From NCBI GenBank assembly GCA_024103275.1, contig JAGFIV010000130.1, forward strand, positions 1 through 64,000: a stretch of DNA of 64,000 bases. The letters are read 5' to 3'. The position numbers and the translations under genes are program-made. This DNA comes from Flavobacteriales bacterium (GTDB lineage Bacteria > Bacteroidota > Bacteroidia > Flavobacteriales_F > PHOS-HE28). The notes under the pieces were generated by a model, which was not told the origin of the DNA, made no database searches, and was given only the letters and a program-made list of their open reading frames with translations. Shown here in pieces: positions 52,490 through 61,130 of this stretch. Positions within the stretch are counted from its first letter, which is position 1, and each line of letters opens with the position of its first letter.

Positions 52490-54052
52490 ATGGAGCCATT
52501 TGGAATATTCCGGATTTTCTTGATTGCCACTCTCCTTCCCTCCTTTCTTTATGGGCAGGACACGGCATGGTTCCACTTGTATGGGAACACGAATGCCCGT
52601 TGCAGCAGTTTGCAGCGTTCCTCCTCCGGGGACCTGTTCATGGCAGGAGACATTCTCAATGAACACCCGTTCGATGGCCAAATACCTGAATGGTACGGAT
52701 ACAACGATGGATATATTGGACGTACGGATCCCACAGGCAATATGCGTTGGATCCATTCAATCGGGGCATATAGCGCCGATTTTACATGGGCTCTCACGGA
52801 AACCGGGGGGCGGATCACCATGCTCGGGGAAGTGACCAATTTTGGAGGAACCTCAAACATCTATTATAACGGCACAGCGACCCCTATTACAGCTGATGGT
52901 AAATACGTCATGCAGGTTGATACTGCTGGCAACCAACTGTGGCTTCAGCAACCTTATCTCGGTGGTAGAAGCATTGAATCGGATGGAGAAGGCAACATTT
53001 ATTATTTCGTCATTGAAAATGGGATGAGGCAATGCAGGAAGGTGGATCTCAATGGCAATATGCTTGAGCAATTTGAGGTCACTGACTTGGTTGAATGTAA
53101 CGGATTGGCAATCAGTCCCACAGGTGACATCTGGGTGGCCGGCAGTACGGGAATGTCAATTCCAGGATCGATCACATGGGCCGGGCAAACCTATGTCATG
53201 CCATCGGGGGACTACGACATTTTCCTGGCGAAATTCAATCCGACTGGCGTTCCGCAATTCGCCACCAGATTTCGTAGTGCCGGGAACGACCTCCTACATG
53301 GTTTGGTTGTCGCTGCCGACGGAACTGTCCACATGTCCGGCTATTTCGGTGGGATCGTGGAACAGGACGGTGATACGCTCAGCGGTGATGGCGATCGTTG
53401 GTTCCTGGCTTCGTTCAATTCTGATGGGAACTTGGTCGCACTTGACGATACGTCCTTCAGAACGAAGCCAAGCATTGGCCACACACTTGGCCAACTCAGG
53501 GTGAACGACGCAGGGGAGGTATTTGCCGGCTTAAACTTTAGGGATACGCTATTCCAAGGTATGGATACAATATTGCAGCCCCCATTCAGCTCTGGGGGAG
53601 TTCTAGCCAAATGGAACACCATGGGGCAACTGAGCTGGTACCGGTCTTTCGGGACGGATGCATTGGGAAGGGTGAATACGACCGTCACGCTCGGCTCTGT
53701 GGTACAGGACAGCGTTTTCATCGGTGGACGTGCACAATACGGGGCCTACACGGCCCTGGTGATTGATACTACGTACGTGCCTCTTACCACTTCGGTCCCT
53801 GCCAATGATGCTATTGTGAATATGAATTGGAAAGTGTTCCCCAACCCCGCGAAGAACTACCTGACCCTGAACAATATTGGACCAGGAACACGCGTGCAAT
53901 TGATCGATCCAATGGGACACATTTTGCTCGAACGCATATTAAGCGACGGGAAGGAGATCATTGATCTAGCCGGTGTTCCGTCGGGTTGCTATATAGTGCG
54001 GTTGCGAAGTGCGGCCGGTACCGCCTCTAAACGAGTGATCGTGCTTCAGTGA
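52490..54052 (+). CDS. T9SS-secreted beta-propeller-like protein
   Basis: A 520-residue exported protein. The signal peptide is IFRIFLIATLLPSFLYGQ. The body contains repeating segments such as GDIWVAGSTG, GTVHMSGYFGG and GEVFAGLNFRD, followed by phrases like FLAKFNPTG and FLASFNSDG. This is the pattern of SBBP/YVTN-like propeller blades. The C-terminal 75 residues (WKVFPNPAKNYLTL ... GCYIVRL ... SKRVIVLQ) are a T9SS type A sorting domain. Codon use and base composition are visibly less GC-rich than in neighbouring genes, suggesting acquisition. ATG 52490 was chosen for its signal peptide; 52370 is the open-frame limit. The role is unknown. Confidence 0.82.
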   Translation: MEPFGIFRIFLIATLLPSFLYGQDTAWFHLYGNTNARCSSLQRSSSGDLFMAGDILNEHPFDGQIPEWYGYNDGYIGRTDPTGNMRWIHSIGAYSADFTWALTETGGRITMLGEVTNFGGTSNIYYNGTATPITADGKYVMQVDTAGNQLWLQQPYLGGRSIESDGEGNIYYFVIENGMRQCRKVDLNGNMLEQFEVTDLVECNGLAISPTGDIWVAGSTGMSIPGSITWAGQTYVMPSGDYDIFLAKFNPTGVPQFATRFRSAGNDLLHGLVVAADGTVHMSGYFGGIVEQDGDTLSGDGDRWFLASFNSDGNLVALDDTSFRTKPSIGHTLGQLRVNDAGEVFAGLNFRDTLFQGMDTILQPPFSSGGVLAKWNTMGQLSWYRSFGTDALGRVNTTVTLGSVVQDSVFIGGRAQYGAYTALVIDTTYVPLTTSVPANDAIVNMNWKVFPNPAKNYLTLNNIGPGTRVQLIDPMGHILLERILSDGKEIIDLAGVPSGCYIVRLRSAAGTASKRVIVLQ

Positions 54053-54194
54053 GCAATTGGATGGCCACCTCCCGGTCCGTGGGCTCCTTGAGGCATCCCT
54101 AAAAGTTTGGTGAATGTAGTAATGAGCGAATCCCTTCAGGTCTCGAGGCCCAAGCTCAACAATTATGGAAGGCTGGATCCTTTGAGAAAGCACC

Positions 54195-55142
54195 TCATTC
54201 CGCCAGCACCTGCAGCAGATGCGCATCAAACCACTCGGGCTGCTCCACATTGCCGGCGTGGCCCGCGTGCGGGATCACCAGGAAATGGTCCGCCGGCAGG
54301 TGGTTCCGGGCCACGATGGCCCGGCCCACGGAGATCGGGATCAGGCGGTCGCCCTCGCCCCAGAACACATACACCGGCATCAGCCAGTGGTAGGTCTTCT
54401 GCTCGTATTGCGGCGCGCGGTCCAGCAGGTCTTGCAACAGTGAGGAGTAGTTCGGCATCTTGTCCTTCATGGCCTCGTATAGCTGGCGCAGCGCGAAGCG
54501 CGGCACCTTCCTCGGCTTGTAGGTGATCAATGAGATCAGGCGCTTCTGCCCTTCCATGTCCTTGGGCTCAAAGAGGTCCTTGATGCCCGCAGCCCCCACG
54601 GACCGCGCCACGCTGTCGGCCATGGCGGGCGTGTAGTCGCTCGCGGGCCCGTCGTAGATCACCAGCTTCTTCACGAGCTCCGGGTGCTGCTCGGCGAAGT
54701 TGGCCGCGATGGCGCCGCCGTAGGAAGCGCCCACCAGGTTCACCGGTTGTTCGATCTTGAGGCTGTCCAGGATCTGGTCCAGGTGTGCGGTCTGCACGTT
54801 CACACTGTTGCCGGTCCACCGCGCGGTGCTGTGGCCATGGCCGATCAGGTCGGGGATGATCAGGTCGTAGTGGGCGGACAGGGCCTTCACGTTCTTGGCC
54901 CACATCAGGCTTTGGCTGGTGATGCCGTGGACCAGCATCAGCTTCGGGCGGCCGTTGTCCGGTGCGCCGGGCGGGACGCTGCTCCACGTGTAGTGCGGCC
55001 CCGCGGCATCGGTGAAGGTGTAGGCCTTCAGCCCGGCCTTCTCCATGGCCTTGGTGTCGCGGCGCACGCCCATGCGCACCACGTTGCACGAGCTCAGGGC
55101 GGCGATGAGCAGCAGAAGGATCGGAAGTCGGCGCAGGATCAT
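54195..55142 (-). CDS. Alpha/beta hydrolase lipoprotein
   Basis: A 315-residue alpha/beta-fold hydrolase. The lipobox ALSSC (Cys19) predicts a lipid anchor. The oxyanion region is LVHGITSQSLMW, the nucleophile elbow is GASYGG (Ser140), and the histidine lies in IPHAGHAGNVEQPEWF near the C-terminus. It may be an esterase, lipase or C-C hydrolase; the substrate is unknown. A weak -7 box (TACTTTTC) precedes it. Its last 109 coding bases recur at 52195-52303 on the far side of the T9SS gene. Confidence 0.9.
   Translation of the reverse strand: MILRRLPILLLLIAALSSCNVVRMGVRRDTKAMEKAGLKAYTFTDAAGPHYTWSSVPPGAPDNGRPKLMLVHGITSQSLMWAKNVKALSAHYDLIIPDLIGHGHSTARWTGNSVNVQTAHLDQILDSLKIEQPVNLVGASYGGAIAANFAEQHPELVKKLVIYDGPASDYTPAMADSVARSVGAAGIKDLFEPKDMEGQKRLISLITYKPRKVPRFALRQLYEAMKDKMPNYSSLLQDLLDRAPQYEQKTYHWLMPVYVFWGEGDRLIPISVGRAIVARNHLPADHFLVIPHAGHAGNVEQPEWFDAHLLQVLAE
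54197..54305 (+). repeat. 109-bp direct repeat, right copy
   Basis: This copy is inside the intact hydrolase gene and codes for its C-terminal 36 or so residues. It matches the left copy at 105 of 109 bases. Confidence 0.9.
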
Positions 55143-55217
55143 GGCGGAAAAGTAGCCTGTATCACGTGATCCTTGGCCCTTGCAATTGTGTGATGGGAGG
55201 AACCGGACACACACCGT

Positions 55218-56699
55218 TCACGCCCTCCTCCCCGACGACCACCACTTCTTGCCCGGCCCTTCCTCCGGTTCCACCGTGTTGCCGCTCATGTTCACGCCGT
55301 CGCTGCGGCGCAGGCCGGAGAAGCTCAGTGAGGAAAGGATGGTGAAGGCGCCCAACGCCAGGAAGGCGTGGTGCAGGCCGGCGGCATACAGTGCCGCATC
55401 CTGCTCCGCCGTATGGCCGGCCAGGAAGAGGGCGGCCACCAACGAGGCCACGGCCACGCCGAAGCCGCGCGCCATCTGCTGGAAGGTGGAGGCGATGCTG
55501 CTGGCCTTGCTGGCATCGTCGTCGCTGACGTCCGCGTAGACCAGCGTGTTCAGGCAGGTGAACTGCAATGAGGAGAACAGGCCCTGCAGCAGGCTGAGCA
55601 GCAGGATGGCGCCGATGGCCGCGCCGGGCCCGATGAGCGCGAAGGCCATGATGTTGGCGCCCAGCAGCACCGTGTTCACGCGCAGCACCGTGCGGAAGCC
55701 GAAGCGGGCGATCAGCCGCGTGCTGAGCACCTTCATGCCGATGGACCCCAGCGCCTGCGGCGTGGTGAACAGCCCGGCCTGCAAGGGGGAATAGCCCATG
55801 CCGAGCTGGTAGAGCAAGGGCAGCAGGAAGGGCATGCCGCTGATGCCGATGCGCGTGATGAAGCCGCCCACCACGGGAATTCGGAAGGTGCGCACGTCGA
55901 ACAGGCGCACGGCGATCAGCGGGTTGGGGATCCGCCGTGCGTGTACCGCATAGGCCACCAACAGCACCACCGAGCCGATGGACATGGCCAGCATGGGCGC
56001 AGGGCTCCATGAATGTGCGCCGAACACCTCAAGGACATACGAGAGCAGCGCCACCCCTGCCCCGAACAGCAGGAAGCCCCAGCGGTCCATGGGCGGCACG
56101 TCAGGGTCGCGGTGGTCGGGCATGTAGCGGCCCACCAGGTACCAACCCACCGCCCCGATGGGCAGGTTGATGAAGAAGACCGCGCGCCACGGGAGCCATT
56201 CCACGATGAGGCCGCCGAGGAAAGGCCCCACCATCGGTGCCACCAGCGCCGGGATCACCACGAAGTTCATCATCCGCAGCAGGTCCTTGCGCGGGAAGGT
56301 GCGCACCAGCACCAGCCGCCCCACGGGGTTCATCATGGCGCCGCCGATGCCTTGCAGGATGCGCGAGGCCACCAGCATCTCCACGTTCAGCGCCAGGCCG
56401 CACAGCAGCGACCCCAGGGTGAAAAGGGCCACCGCGGTGCGGAACACGCCTCGCGTGCCGAAGCGGTCCGTCATCCATCCGCTGATGGGGATGAACACGG
56501 CCAGGGTGAGCATGTACGCCGTCACCACGGCCTTCAGGCTCAGCGCGGTGACGTTCAGGTCCTCGGAGATCACGGGCACCACCGTGTTGAGGATGGTGCC
56601 GTCCATGATCTCCATGAAGAAACCCACCGCCACCAGCCACGGCGTGATGCGCCGGATGCGTTCCTGGTGGACCTCGGTGACGGACCTTCCGGTGGGCAT
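55218..56699 (-). CDS. MFS multidrug exporter, DHA2 (EmrB/QacA) family
   Basis: A 493-residue inner-membrane drug:proton antiporter with fourteen predicted helices. Family motifs include EIMDGTILNTVVPVISEDL in helix 1, motif A SGWMTDRFGTRGVF between helices 2 and 3, and SRILQGIGGAMMNPVGR (motif B-like) in helix 4, with GPFLGGLIVEW (motif C) after helix 5. There is no adaptor or regulator next to it, so it probably acts alone. The start at 56699 lies seven bases after CACCTTTG, a near-consensus -7 box. Confidence 0.9.
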   Translation of the reverse strand: MPTGRSVTEVHQERIRRITPWLVAVGFFMEIMDGTILNTVVPVISEDLNVTALSLKAVVTAYMLTLAVFIPISGWMTDRFGTRGVFRTAVALFTLGSLLCGLALNVEMLVASRILQGIGGAMMNPVGRLVLVRTFPRKDLLRMMNFVVIPALVAPMVGPFLGGLIVEWLPWRAVFFINLPIGAVGWYLVGRYMPDHRDPDVPPMDRWGFLLFGAGVALLSYVLEVFGAHSWSPAPMLAMSIGSVVLLVAYAVHARRIPNPLIAVRLFDVRTFRIPVVGGFITRIGISGMPFLLPLLYQLGMGYSPLQAGLFTTPQALGSIGMKVLSTRLIARFGFRTVLRVNTVLLGANIMAFALIGPGAAIGAILLLSLLQGLFSSLQFTCLNTLVYADVSDDDASKASSIASTFQQMARGFGVAVASLVAALFLAGHTAEQDAALYAAGLHHAFLALGAFTILSSLSFSGLRRSDGVNMSGNTVEPEEGPGKKWWSSGRRA

Positions 56700-56706
56700 G
56701 GGCAGG

Positions 56707-56714
56707 CAAAGGTG
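56707..56714 (-). promoter_or_regulatory. Probable -7 box for the MFS gene
   Basis: CACCTTTG on the minus strand matches TAnnTTTG at seven of eight positions, seven bases from the ATG. Confidence 0.45.
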
Positions 56715-56904
56715 CCGAAACGCGCTCTGTGCGCCGGAAAATTGATCAGCGTCGTCGCCCCTACTGTATTAGCTCGATGGATAGGTTGTTAGGCCAATTA
56801 CAATAGCCTCCGTGAATTGGAAGCTTCAGTCCAAGGGAAGACTATGTCGGATCAGTACTTCGGAACGGAGGACTGGAAATGAGAGTCGCTCTACGCCACT
56901 GTAA

Positions 56905-57312
56905 TCACTGTTTCACTATCCGTTGGACATAGGTCCCAATACCTGAAAAAAGGCTCAACATGTACACCCCCGCCGGTTGTTTGGAAAGGTCGATGACCTG
57001 TTTCTCACCTTTTAGCTTGCCATCAAGTACTGTTTGGCCAATCGGGTTCGTCACGGTATACCGGTCACCTGATGCCGTACGCAGCCAAATCAACGTAAAT
57101 ACACCATCTCCTGGATTGGGCGTTACCGTGCAAGGGCAATGGATCAGATCCAGGTCCGGTGTTGCCGAGATTGACGGCGTGGCTTCAGCAGAAGCGTATC
57201 CCTGGCCGGGACCTCCGCTGAACTGGGCCTGAGCCGATGAGGCTATACAACATACCAGACCCAATGCCATGGTGGCGCGGGCAAGATGGATGTCGAAATG
57301 CACGTGGTCCAT
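56905..57312 (-). CDS. Minimal T9SS protein: signal peptide plus sorting domain
   Basis: Only 135 residues. A signal peptide (MALGLVCCIASSAQAQ) is followed by about 30 residues with no recognisable domain, then a T9SS type A sorting domain (CTVTPNPGDGVFTL, PAGVYMLSLFSG, QRIVKQ at the end). A passenger domain is essentially absent. It could be the remnant of a larger secreted protein or a small surface peptide. Composition is less GC-rich than the surrounding core genes. It is followed on the same strand by two more secreted-protein genes. Confidence 0.75.
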   Translation of the reverse strand: MDHVHFDIHLARATMALGLVCCIASSAQAQFSGGPGQGYASAEATPSISATPDLDLIHCPCTVTPNPGDGVFTLIWLRTASGDRYTVTNPIGQTVLDGKLKGEKQVIDLSKQPAGVYMLSLFSGIGTYVQRIVKQ

Positions 57313-57389
57313 TTGCTGACGGGTTTGCAGTTCATAGAAAGCTGTTTGGGCAGGTCCGGAATCCTTGCAAATCTTTTAACTGTGGGCCA

Positions 57390-58976
57390 TCATCTGACGC
57401 CACGCGCACCAGTCCACAAATCATGTAGATAGTAGGGTGGGGAGAGATCAGCATAAATCCGGTCTGAGAGGGGTTCCAGATCACCCATGTAGACATCATA
57501 GTCCCCCCCACGGTAACAGAAACCTTCAACGGTCGGCCAGTTCTCGACATCGGCATTACCACCGGGACTCAAGGTGCCGTTGCCCAAGACACCTGTGAAG
57601 GCGCGTCCCGGGGCAATGCTCACAGAAATCACGCGATTCTCAAGGTTGCCGGTCAGGTCCAATACGCCATAGTACCCGGCACCGGACTCAGTACGTGTAT
57701 TTCCAGGCGTGGCGGTAATACCTACACGGGCAGGGCCCCACACCGATGTGTTTCTCACATTATACAGGTCGTAGTCAAAGCTGACCACGTTACCTGTTCC
57801 GGTTTCATCAATCATCCCCGCATTGCTGAGGTTTCCCCAGATCGGTGTGAATGAGGTGGTACCCCAAGCAAATTCATTCGGCACCGGCATGGCAGTCCCC
57901 CTCCCGGCCTTCTCGTATTCCAGCTCCGTCATGGGCCGCAGGCCGCACCAATCCAAATAGGCGGCCTGATCGGACCAACTCAGGAAATTGCAGGCCACCC
58001 ATTGCCCGTCGTCATCCTCATTGCCAATGCCATTTCCATTGGCATCGCAATAAAAGGTGATGGGGGAATAGCCGTCGATCACAGAATCGCAGCATATGAA
58101 TTGCCGGATGCTGCTGTTCACGCTGTCGGCCATCACGTAACGGTGGGCCACGTAAGTAATACCAGCAGAGAGATCAGCAGCCGTTCGGTTGTTCTGCTGG
58201 ACCCTGGTCAGGCAATTCAAGAAGTCGACATACTGGCCTTGTGATACAAGGTCCTTCATCATATAAAAGCCCGAATAGCCCTTCGGAAAAGCTAAGGGAA
58301 GTGTGGCCGTTTCGATGGCGGATGTGGCCCAAAGGTGGCCCATGGTGCTGGACATGTTAAGTGCGTCTTCCGAGCTGATCAAGAATGGGTTATTGGTGTT
58401 GCCATCCTTGAAGTGGACGGTCTCAGTGCCGCCACTGCCTACGTAAAAGGCCCCTTCCGGTATCCACACCATTTCAATCGCACACACTTTCACAGTGGTA
58501 ATTTCACCGTAGGTGATGCTGTTCTGGGAATAGTTCCAGCGCAGTTCCACACCATCGGAGGAGAAAGCTCCACTTCCATCACCACTACGGTATACAAAGA
58601 CACCCACTGCCCAGTTATTGGCAGCATCATACGGCGCGCCGGGTGTGAGAAGGCCATTAACCAAGCTGGCCGAAGTGCCGATTCCGGGCACATGGTCGGT
58701 CTCACTGCCCAAGCAGGCATGGTGCCACACCCCTGAAGCGTCCTTGTACTTTATGAAGATCCAGGCGGCATCCCAATTGGACGGGGGGCTGCTAGTGCGC
58801 CAACTGTTTTCCCAGCTAAGGTTAAAGCGTACGTTCACATAGCCCTCGATGCTATTGTTGTTCACCAACTGGGGGGCAGAGACCGTAATGTTATTGGCGT
58901 GGCTCGGAACGGACAAGGTCACGAAGGCCAAGCCCAAAAGCGCAACCGCGCGGCTGGGAGGTGAAATGTGTTTCAT
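57390..58976 (-). CDS. Exported protein with formylglycine-generating-enzyme-like (SUMF1) domain
   Basis: A 528-residue exported protein with signal peptide ALLGLAFVTLSVPSHA. Residues 30-165 look like a beta-sandwich domain (NVRFNLSWENSWR ... GVFVYRSGDG). From about 165 to the end it has the FGE-sulfatase/SUMF1 pattern: EMVWIPEGAFYVGS, CGLRPMTELEYEKAGRG, YYGVLDLTGNLENRV and a closing TGARGVR. True FGE oxidises a cysteine in sulfatases, but many bacterial relatives bind other targets, and the catalytic cysteines are not evident here. There is no T9SS sorting domain at the C-terminus. Lower GC than the neighbouring core genes. Confidence 0.8.
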   Translation of the reverse strand: MKHISPPSRAVALLGLAFVTLSVPSHANNITVSAPQLVNNNSIEGYVNVRFNLSWENSWRTSSPPSNWDAAWIFIKYKDASGVWHHACLGSETDHVPGIGTSASLVNGLLTPGAPYDAANNWAVGVFVYRSGDGSGAFSSDGVELRWNYSQNSITYGEITTVKVCAIEMVWIPEGAFYVGSGGTETVHFKDGNTNNPFLISSEDALNMSSTMGHLWATSAIETATLPLAFPKGYSGFYMMKDLVSQGQYVDFLNCLTRVQQNNRTAADLSAGITYVAHRYVMADSVNSSIRQFICCDSVIDGYSPITFYCDANGNGIGNEDDDGQWVACNFLSWSDQAAYLDWCGLRPMTELEYEKAGRGTAMPVPNEFAWGTTSFTPIWGNLSNAGMIDETGTGNVVSFDYDLYNVRNTSVWGPARVGITATPGNTRTESGAGYYGVLDLTGNLENRVISVSIAPGRAFTGVLGNGTLSPGGNADVENWPTVEGFCYRGGDYDVYMGDLEPLSDRIYADLSPPYYLHDLWTGARGVR

Positions 58977-59031
58977 GACCGGGAGATTTTAAGTGTCGGA
59001 ACAGGCCATGATCATGGCCGGGGAGTTTGGC

Positions 59032-59883
59032 TTACCTTACCACCACCGGCTGGCTGCTCACGGCGTTGGTACTGATGATTCGGAGCACGTAGTTGCCTGG
59101 GGCCAATTTGCCATCCAAATGAATGGCCAGCGGTTGGTCGGTACCCATGGCATGCTGCTCAGTGAGCACGTTGCGGCCGGCCAGGTCCAAAAACTCCAGG
59201 AGCACCATTCCCTTGAGGCCGCCATCACCGATGATGAGGTCACCCTTGGTTGGATTGGGATACACGGCCGGTGTTGCACCATTGCTCTCTTTCACGCTGG
59301 AGCTCTCTTCGATATTCACCGTGTAATCTTCCGTCTCGCCGTACGCGAGGAACATGCAGGGGTCCATATTGCCGGTTCCCGGAGTTTGTGCCCCGACCAT
59401 CGAGATGCGGATCCTGAGCCTGGTCGGTCCCGCAAGGGCATCAGCCGGAACCTGGAAGGTAAGGGAGGCATGTTCGGTCGTTGTGCCTTGAACCAGTTCA
59501 CCGAGCACCTCGGCCAGTTTTTCCCCGACTTGCCAAATGCTGTCCCCGTTGTAGTCGATCCATGCGGCGAAGACATCCTCCTGGTTCGTCCCCTCCCCGA
59601 TCGGCCCGTCAACGGAGATCGTGTAAGAACCGTTCTGTTGCAGTGTCGTGCTTTGTGAGGTGAAATCCGAATAGCCGGACGGGTCTGATGAACTTGATGT
59701 CTGGTGAATGTCACCCAGTGTGAACTGGGAGATGTAATTCCCATCGGACGTGTACGGGGGAGCGAGTGTACAGTACTGTGCTTCAACTGCGCTACCCTGT
59801 AACAACAGGGCGGCTGGAACAAACAATGCCTTCCGCCATGATTTCCGGACCTGCCGGGAAAGTGAAGTGGGGTTGTTTTTCAT
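59032..59883 (-). CDS. GEVED-domain protein with T9SS sorting domain
   Basis: A 283-residue exported protein. The signal peptide spans about residues 17-36 (KALFVPAALLLQGSAVEAQ). The mature part opens YCTLAPPYTSDGNYISQFTLG. A GEVED-type module follows, with FAAWIDYNGDSIWQVGEKL and the closing AYGETEDYTVNI. A type A sorting domain ends the protein (AVYPNPTKGDLIIG ... GNYVLRII ... QPVVVR). Such modules are found on large adhesins and enzymes; this one stands alone and its binding partner is unknown. ATG 59883 is preferred over 59910. Confidence 0.83.
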   Translation of the reverse strand: MKNNPTSLSRQVRKSWRKALFVPAALLLQGSAVEAQYCTLAPPYTSDGNYISQFTLGDIHQTSSSSDPSGYSDFTSQSTTLQQNGSYTISVDGPIGEGTNQEDVFAAWIDYNGDSIWQVGEKLAEVLGELVQGTTTEHASLTFQVPADALAGPTRLRIRISMVGAQTPGTGNMDPCMFLAYGETEDYTVNIEESSSVKESNGATPAVYPNPTKGDLIIGDGGLKGMVLLEFLDLAGRNVLTEQHAMGTDQPLAIHLDGKLAPGNYVLRIISTNAVSSQPVVVR

Positions 59884-60473
59884 CGTGCTTGCGTTTAGGG
59901 TTGATCGCAATACGCAAAAACACGATCGAATGTACCATCACTTCAATCGAAAGACAATACATGCAATCGGGTATTTTTCAACCACGGAGCACCTTGTGAT
60001 TATTGCAATTTCAACACCATGATCAATAGCGGACGATCAACGTCGTCACTCGCTTCAATTGATTCCATATCACTCATTTTTCCCCGCCCAGCCTGCCTCA
60101 AAAGGCATATTACCGGCGGGGTGGAGGCATGCTTGGTCACCCTTTTCCCACGTGCCTTTAGTGGAAGGCCAGATCCGAATAAGTGGTGCATCCCTTGGTA
60201 TTGCGGATGCTTCGGGAAACCTGGGGGCTCCGATACGCCCCCACGACGTGGCCCTACAAATGGTCCATATCATGCACCGGTCTTCCCGATCTGCGCGAAC
60301 GGTTGGAATGGACCCATGCCGGTCTTCATTCCAACAAGCGGTTAAACTATCGCACAGGTACCGTGTATGCCTAAAGGGGTGTTCCAATGATCCATACCAC
60401 TGTGGCAGATGCAATGCCCTGGCCGCTGTGCATTGTGGGCGCCAATACCTTCCTGCCCCCATTCATCAATCCG
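59884..60473. other. 590-bp gap without a supported gene
   Basis: The only structure seen is a hairpin, TGGGGGC (60222-60228) with GCCCCCA (60237-60243), with no T tract after it. Short open frames cross the gap, but none has a recognisable domain or a credible start. Composition is lower in GC than the core genes, as in the secreted-protein block to the left. Confidence 0.5.
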
Positions 60474-61046
60474 ATGGCCACCGCGTTGCATCTTTCGCAA
60501 ACCTTTGCCAAGGAGAATTGGAGCCATCAAGTCGTGCCGACCGGTGATTTCGAGCCATGCTCCTTCACGCAGTGCAACATCTCCCACTGCGATCTTTCAC
60601 GGGGCAAGTTCGCGGAATGCACGTTCACCGGCTGCGACCTGTCGATGATCAAGTTGACCGAGGCGGCCCTGCGCGATGTGACATTCAAGGAATGCAAGCT
60701 TCTCGGCGTGGACTTCAGCCGGTGCAAGGAGATGCTCTTCGGCGTAGCGTTCGATCACTGCATACTTGACCATGCCGTGTTCCACAAGCGGAAGATGAAC
60801 GGTACGCGCTTCCTCCGCTGTTCCCTGAAGGGCGTGGACTTTGAAGAGGCCTACTTGGAGAAAGCGGTTTTCGATCAGTGCGACCTGGATCAAGCGTTCT
60901 TCGTGAACAGCCAGCTCCAAAAGGCGGACTTCCGCACTGCCAGGTACATCGCCCTGGACCCGGACCGCAACAAGGTGGAGGGTGCCCGCTTCTCCGTGGA
61001 AGGCGCGCTGGGCTTGCTGGGTAAGTATGGGCTGGAGAACGGGTGA
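60474..61046 (+). CDS. Pentapeptide-repeat protein (Qnr/YjbI-like)
   Basis: A 190-residue soluble protein built of A(D/N)LxF-type pentapeptide repeats, for example CDLSRGKFAECTFTGCDLSM, LLGVDFSRC, LKGVDFEEAYLEKAVF and LQKADFRTARY. It has the two-part layout seen in Qnr-like proteins and ends DRNKVEGARFSVEGALGLLG. Pentapeptide proteins form a square right-handed helix. Some mimic DNA and protect gyrase; others have unknown roles. ATG 60474 was chosen because the extra 29 residues of the longer frame are not repeat-like. No neighbour suggests a function. Confidence 0.87.
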   Translation: MATALHLSQTFAKENWSHQVVPTGDFEPCSFTQCNISHCDLSRGKFAECTFTGCDLSMIKLTEAALRDVTFKECKLLGVDFSRCKEMLFGVAFDHCILDHAVFHKRKMNGTRFLRCSLKGVDFEEAYLEKAVFDQCDLDQAFFVNSQLQKADFRTARYIALDPDRNKVEGARFSVEGALGLLGKYGLENG

Positions 61047-61130
61047 AGCCGTGGCAGGCCCACCTTCATGGAATTGAGGATCCTTGGCGGATTGGTAAGT
61101 TCATGGCTCAGGAACCACAGCACCTCCCCA

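Noticed and set aside
52195-54305. Insertion sequence explanation for the direct repeats
   Set aside because: There is no transposase, no terminal inverted repeats and no short target-site duplication. The 109-bp repeats are gene sequence.
60059-60547. 162-codon plus-strand open frame before the pentapeptide gene
   Set aside because: No domain, signal or promoter is seen, and it overlaps the start of the pentapeptide protein in another frame.
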